This document shows positions 6,612 to 9,272 of a stretch of DNA of 9,272 bases, piece after piece. The first letter of the stretch is position 1. Every line of letters starts with the position of its first letter. Where the stretch lies: contig JANWHI010000049.1 in assembly GCA_025450495.1 (NCBI GenBank), forward strand, positions 1 through 9,272. The letters are read 5' to 3'. Position numbers and translations under genes: made by a program. Source of the DNA: Candidatus Dormiibacter sp. (GTDB taxonomy: Bacteria > Chloroflexota > Dormibacteria > UBA8260). The notes under the pieces were generated by a model. It made no database searches, had not been told where the DNA came from, and saw only the letters and a program-made list of their open reading frames with translations.

Positions 6612-7940
6612 ATGGCTTCCGACACTTCGATCCGGGTCGTCCTGGCCGACGACAACCTGATCGTCCGCGAGGGAGTCCGCGCTCTTCTGCTCGCTTCTGG
6701 GGACATCGACGTTGTCGGCGTGGCCGGCGACTACGACGAGCTGATCGCGGGCGCCGACGCACTCACGCCCCAGGTGGTGGTCACCGACATCCGCATGCCG
6801 CCGAACTTCGTGGACGAGGGCATCGCGGCCGCTCGTCTGATCCGCAAGCAGCACCCCGGCACCGGCATCGTCATCCTCTCCCAGTACGACGAGCCCGAGT
6901 ACGCCATCGCACTCCTGAGCGAGGGCGCGGCCGGCTACGCCTACCTGCTCAAGGACCGCGTCGCGGAGGGCGACCAGCTCGCCCGCGCCGTCCGCGAGGT
7001 CAGCACCGGCGGCTCGATGCTCGATCCCCGCATCGTCAACTCCCTGACCAAGCCGGTGACAGACGTCGCCGGTCTCGGCGAGGCCGAGGAGCGCCTCCTC
7101 CAGATGGTCGCCGAGGGCAGGCCGATCAAGGCGATCGCGGTGGGCTTGCGTTCCACGCCCGAAGCTGTGTCGGTCGACATCGAGGGCCTGTTCCTCAAGC
7201 TGGCCCAGGAGGCGAGCGGGGGAACACACGGGGCGCTGCAGCGGCTCAAGCTGCTCCACAAGGCAATCGTCGACCGCGAGGAGCAGGGTGAGAGCCTCAG
7301 CCGCATGCTCCCGGGCGGTCTCGCGCAGAAGCTCCGCGAACAGGGGGTGCGGCCCGGCGAGACCGAGAGGCTGACGGTCACCGTGCTCATGTCGGACATT
7401 CGCGGTTACTCGACCATCGCCGAGATGGCCGATCCCAGTGTGCTCGCTCATCAGCTCCACGAGCACCGCGCCGAGATGAACAACGCCCTCCTCGGCGAGC
7501 ACGGCACCGTGATGCAGTTCGTCGGCGACGCGGTGATGGCGGTGTTCGGAGCGCCGTTCCCGCAGCCGGACCAGTGCGAGCGCGCGGTCGCGGCGGCCGA
7601 GGTGATGCACGCGCGCCAGGCCGATCTCAATGCGCGATGGGAGGCGTCGGGACTACCGGCATTCCAACTCGGCATCGGGGTGTCGACCGGCGATGTCGCC
7701 GCGGCGCTGCTCGGCTCCGACGAGCGGCTCGAGTACTCGGTGGTCGGCGACGCCGTCAACCTGGCGCAGCGGCTGCAGCAGTGGGCCGAGGGCGGGCAGA
7801 CAGTGTTGAGCGAGCCGACATTCGTCGCCCTGGCACATCCACCCGAGGCCGAGCGCCTCGTGCCGGCGCTGGTCAAGGGCCGGCAGACGCCCGTCGGTGC
7901 CTACCGTGTGGGCGTCCCGGTCGCGGGTGTGCCTGCATGA
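6612..7940 (+). CDS. Response regulator fused to class III adenylate/guanylate cyclase (REC - degenerate LuxR HTH - CHD)
   Basis: 442 aa. Residues 7-130 are a NarL-type receiver domain with the acid pair D13-D14, phospho-acceptor D59, S90, Y111 and K114, all intact. Residues about 150-200 resemble a LuxR/NarL HTH ('EAEERLLQMVAEGRPIKAIA...STPEAVS...LFLKLA'), but the DNA-contact 'TVK-H' positions read 'AVSVD', so DNA binding is doubtful. A helical linker (about 209-245) leads to a class III cyclase domain: metal Asps D262 ('SDIRGYS') and D306 ('VGDAVMAVFG'), and transition-state N383 and R387 ('GDAVNLAQR'). The adenine-site Lys is Gln302 and its partner Asp is Ser376, so cAMP is likely but specificity is open. 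It would turn phosphorylation into second-messenger output in the cytoplasm. The start is supported by TACAGT 6 nt upstream; an open extension to 6066 lies antisense to the CNB gene. The stop overlaps the next start (ATGA). Confidence 0.93.
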   Translation: MASDTSIRVVLADDNLIVREGVRALLLASGDIDVVGVAGDYDELIAGADALTPQVVVTDIRMPPNFVDEGIAAARLIRKQHPGTGIVILSQYDEPEYAIALLSEGAAGYAYLLKDRVAEGDQLARAVREVSTGGSMLDPRIVNSLTKPVTDVAGLGEAEERLLQMVAEGRPIKAIAVGLRSTPEAVSVDIEGLFLKLAQEASGGTHGALQRLKLLHKAIVDREEQGESLSRMLPGGLAQKLREQGVRPGETERLTVTVLMSDIRGYSTIAEMADPSVLAHQLHEHRAEMNNALLGEHGTVMQFVGDAVMAVFGAPFPQPDQCERAVAAAEVMHARQADLNARWEASGLPAFQLGIGVSTGDVAAALLGSDERLEYSVVGDAVNLAQRLQQWAEGGQTVLSEPTFVALAHPPEAERLVPALVKGRQTPVGAYRVGVPVAGVPA

Positions 7941-9272
7941 GCGTCGGCAGGGGTCGCTCGGCAACCAGGGCGCTGGCCTTGGGCGCCGCCGTGCTGGGGG
8001 TGGCGGGGTCGGCGGCGACCGTCGCGCTGGTGATCGCCAACAGCGCGAACATCGCAAGCTTCGACGCTGCCGACCCCATCTCCATCGTCATGCCGCTCAC
8101 CTTCGCGGCGGTGGGCGGGTTGATCGCGATCCGCCACCCGCGCAACCCGACCGGTTGGCTGTTCCTCTTTATCGGCGTTGTCGAAGGGCTGAGCGGCGTG
8201 GCGGACCAGTACGCGCGCCTCGCGCTGATCACCCGCCCGGGAGCGCTCCCCGGTGGGCAGTGGGCGCTCTGGTTCGGCAACTCGACCTTCGGTGTGGTCT
8301 GGCCGGTCGGGGCGGCGCCGATGCTGCTGATGCTGCTCCCCAGTGGGCACCTGCCGTCGGCAAGGTGGCGACCGCTGGCGGGGCTCAACCTGATCTTGGC
8401 GGCGGTTTTGGCCCTCGTGTTCGGCGCGCTCACGCCGGCCTCTCTCACGGTGGTGGGCACGACGAGCCCGACGCTGGTCAACCCAACGGCCCTTTCCGCA
8501 TTGCAGGGGCTGGGCCAGGGACCGATCGGCGTGGTCCTCTACGTCCTCGCGCTTGTGGTGGTGGTTGCCGCGGCAGCGGCCCCATTTCTTCGGGTGCGCC
8601 ACACGAGCGGGGACGAGCGCCAGCAGTTGAAATGGATCGCGTACGCAGTGCTGATCGCAGCGGTCGTGAGCGCTCCCTTGGCCACGCTGATGGGTTTCTT
8701 CGTTTCATCCACGATCGCCAACGCGGCCACCGCGCTGACGATCGTTCTCGGCTTCGGGGTTGCGCTGCCGGCGGCCGCCGGCGTCGCGATCTTCAGGTAC
8801 CGGCTGTACGACATCGACATCGTCATCAGCCGCACCCTGGTGTACGGCTCGCTGGCGGTGTTCATCACCGCCGTCTACGTCGGCATCGCGGTGGGCATCG
8901 GCGCGCTCATCGGAGGCGGTGGCAAGCCCAACCTGGGGCTGTCGATCCTCGCCACCGCGATCGTGGCGGTGGGCTTCCAGCCGGTGCGCGAGCGGGTGCA
9001 GAAGGTGGCCAACCGGCTGGTGTACGGCGAGCGCGCGACGCCGTACGAGGTTCTTGCTCAGTTCTCCGAGCGGGTCGCCGAGTCGTACGCGACCGACGAC
9101 GTCATGCCGCGGATGGCGCGCGTGCTCGCCGAGGGGACGGGCGCGCAGCGCGCCGATGTGTGGCTGCGCACCGGCGACGCCTGGCACGACGTCGCGGTCT
9201 GGCCGGTGCATGCGCAGCCGGCTGACCCTGTCCCGGTGCTGGATGGGCTGGTGACTGAAGACGGCGCCAGCC
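7937..9272 (+). CDS. Multi-pass membrane sensor histidine kinase, N-terminal part (runs off right edge)
   Basis: 445 residues are visible, open to the window end. The ATG overlaps the cyclase stop by 4 bp (ATGA), so translation is probably coupled. I count about 8-10 membrane segments, roughly at 14-34, 49-65, 73-90, 112-134, 150-166, 197-216, 233-253, 261-286, 302-325 and 335-348. Then comes the linker 'QPVRERVQKVANRLVYGER' (348-366) and the start of what looks like a GAF domain (about 370-445, 'VLAEGTGAQRADVWLR'). The string 'YRLYDIDIVISRTLVYG' (288-304) is characteristic of a family of membrane kinases in high-GC Gram-positive-type and Chloroflexota-like bacteria that usually end in HisKA_3 and HATPase domains and pair with NarL-type receivers. 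The receiver next door is of that type. The catalytic domains are not in view, so the kinase call is inferred from family and context. An overlapping frame at 7897-9225 is Arg/Gly/Pro-rich without domains and was rejected. Confidence 0.82.
   Translation, partial: MSVGRGRSATRALALGAAVLGVAGSAATVALVIANSANIASFDAADPISIVMPLTFAAVGGLIAIRHPRNPTGWLFLFIGVVEGLSGVADQYARLALITRPGALPGGQWALWFGNSTFGVVWPVGAAPMLLMLLPSGHLPSARWRPLAGLNLILAAVLALVFGALTPASLTVVGTTSPTLVNPTALSALQGLGQGPIGVVLYVLALVVVVAAAAAPFLRVRHTSGDERQQLKWIAYAVLIAAVVSAPLATLMGFFVSSTIANAATALTIVLGFGVALPAAAGVAIFRYRLYDIDIVISRTLVYGSLAVFITAVYVGIAVGIGALIGGGGKPNLGLSILATAIVAVGFQPVRERVQKVANRLVYGERATPYEVLAQFSERVAESYATDDVMPRMARVLAEGTGAQRADVWLRTGDAWHDVAVWPVHAQPADPVPVLDGLVTEDGAS

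Noticed and set aside
6468..7610. Upstream extension of the CNB protein antisense to the cyclase
   Set aside because: The strong GGAGG before 6467 fixes the start, and the extension is the complement of conserved REC and cyclase codons.
7897..9225. Plus-strand open frame overlapping the sensor kinase
   Set aside because: Arg/Gly-rich and without hydrophobic segments; the frame from 7937 encodes regular membrane helices and the family signature.

Overview
The window is very GC-rich, with strongly G/C-ended codons and tightly packed genes on both strands. It carries an actinobacterial-type divergent QueA-like protein, a NarL-type sensor kinase with the 'YRLYDIDIVI-RTLVYG' membrane/linker signature, and several start codons about 6 nt behind a TANNNT -10 box (predicted leaderless mRNAs). 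This fits Actinomycetota or a nearby high-GC soil lineage such as Candidatus Dormibacterota or high-GC Chloroflexota. The sequence alone does not decide between them. No rRNA, tRNA, mobile element or CRISPR array is seen.

Layout. (1) 1-1751, minus strand: the 5' part of an OmpR/PhoB-type response regulator running off the left edge, preceded by an exported L,D-transpeptidase. (2) A 258-bp divergent spacer (1752-2009) with a 14-bp tandem repeat next to galK, then galactokinase on plus (2010-3161). (3) Minus strand 3172-4958: a short-chain dehydrogenase and a divergent QueA-like protein whose start overlaps the SDR stop by 4 bp. They are divergent from a SoxR-type [2Fe-2S] MerR regulator (4980-5471). 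The SDR promoter has the 19-bp spacer typical of MerR/SoxR targets, with a SoxR-box-like dyad in the spacer. (4) A cyclic-nucleotide locus, 5475-9272: a cyclic-nucleotide-binding (CNB) protein on minus, divergent from a plus-strand pair. The pair is a REC - degenerate LuxR-HTH - class III cyclase fusion and a multi-TM sensor kinase, joined by an ATGA overlap and truncated at the right edge.

How the genes may work together (inference). In region 4 the kinase would phosphorylate the REC domain, the fused cyclase would then make a cyclic nucleotide, and the divergently encoded CNB protein is the nearest candidate receptor. Synthesis, control and sensing of a second messenger would thus sit within about 4 kb. 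In region 3, SoxR would sense redox-cycling compounds or oxidation through its iron-sulfur cluster and switch on the SDR/QueA-like pair. The galactokinase and the L,D-transpeptidase look like separate housekeeping or cell-envelope functions.
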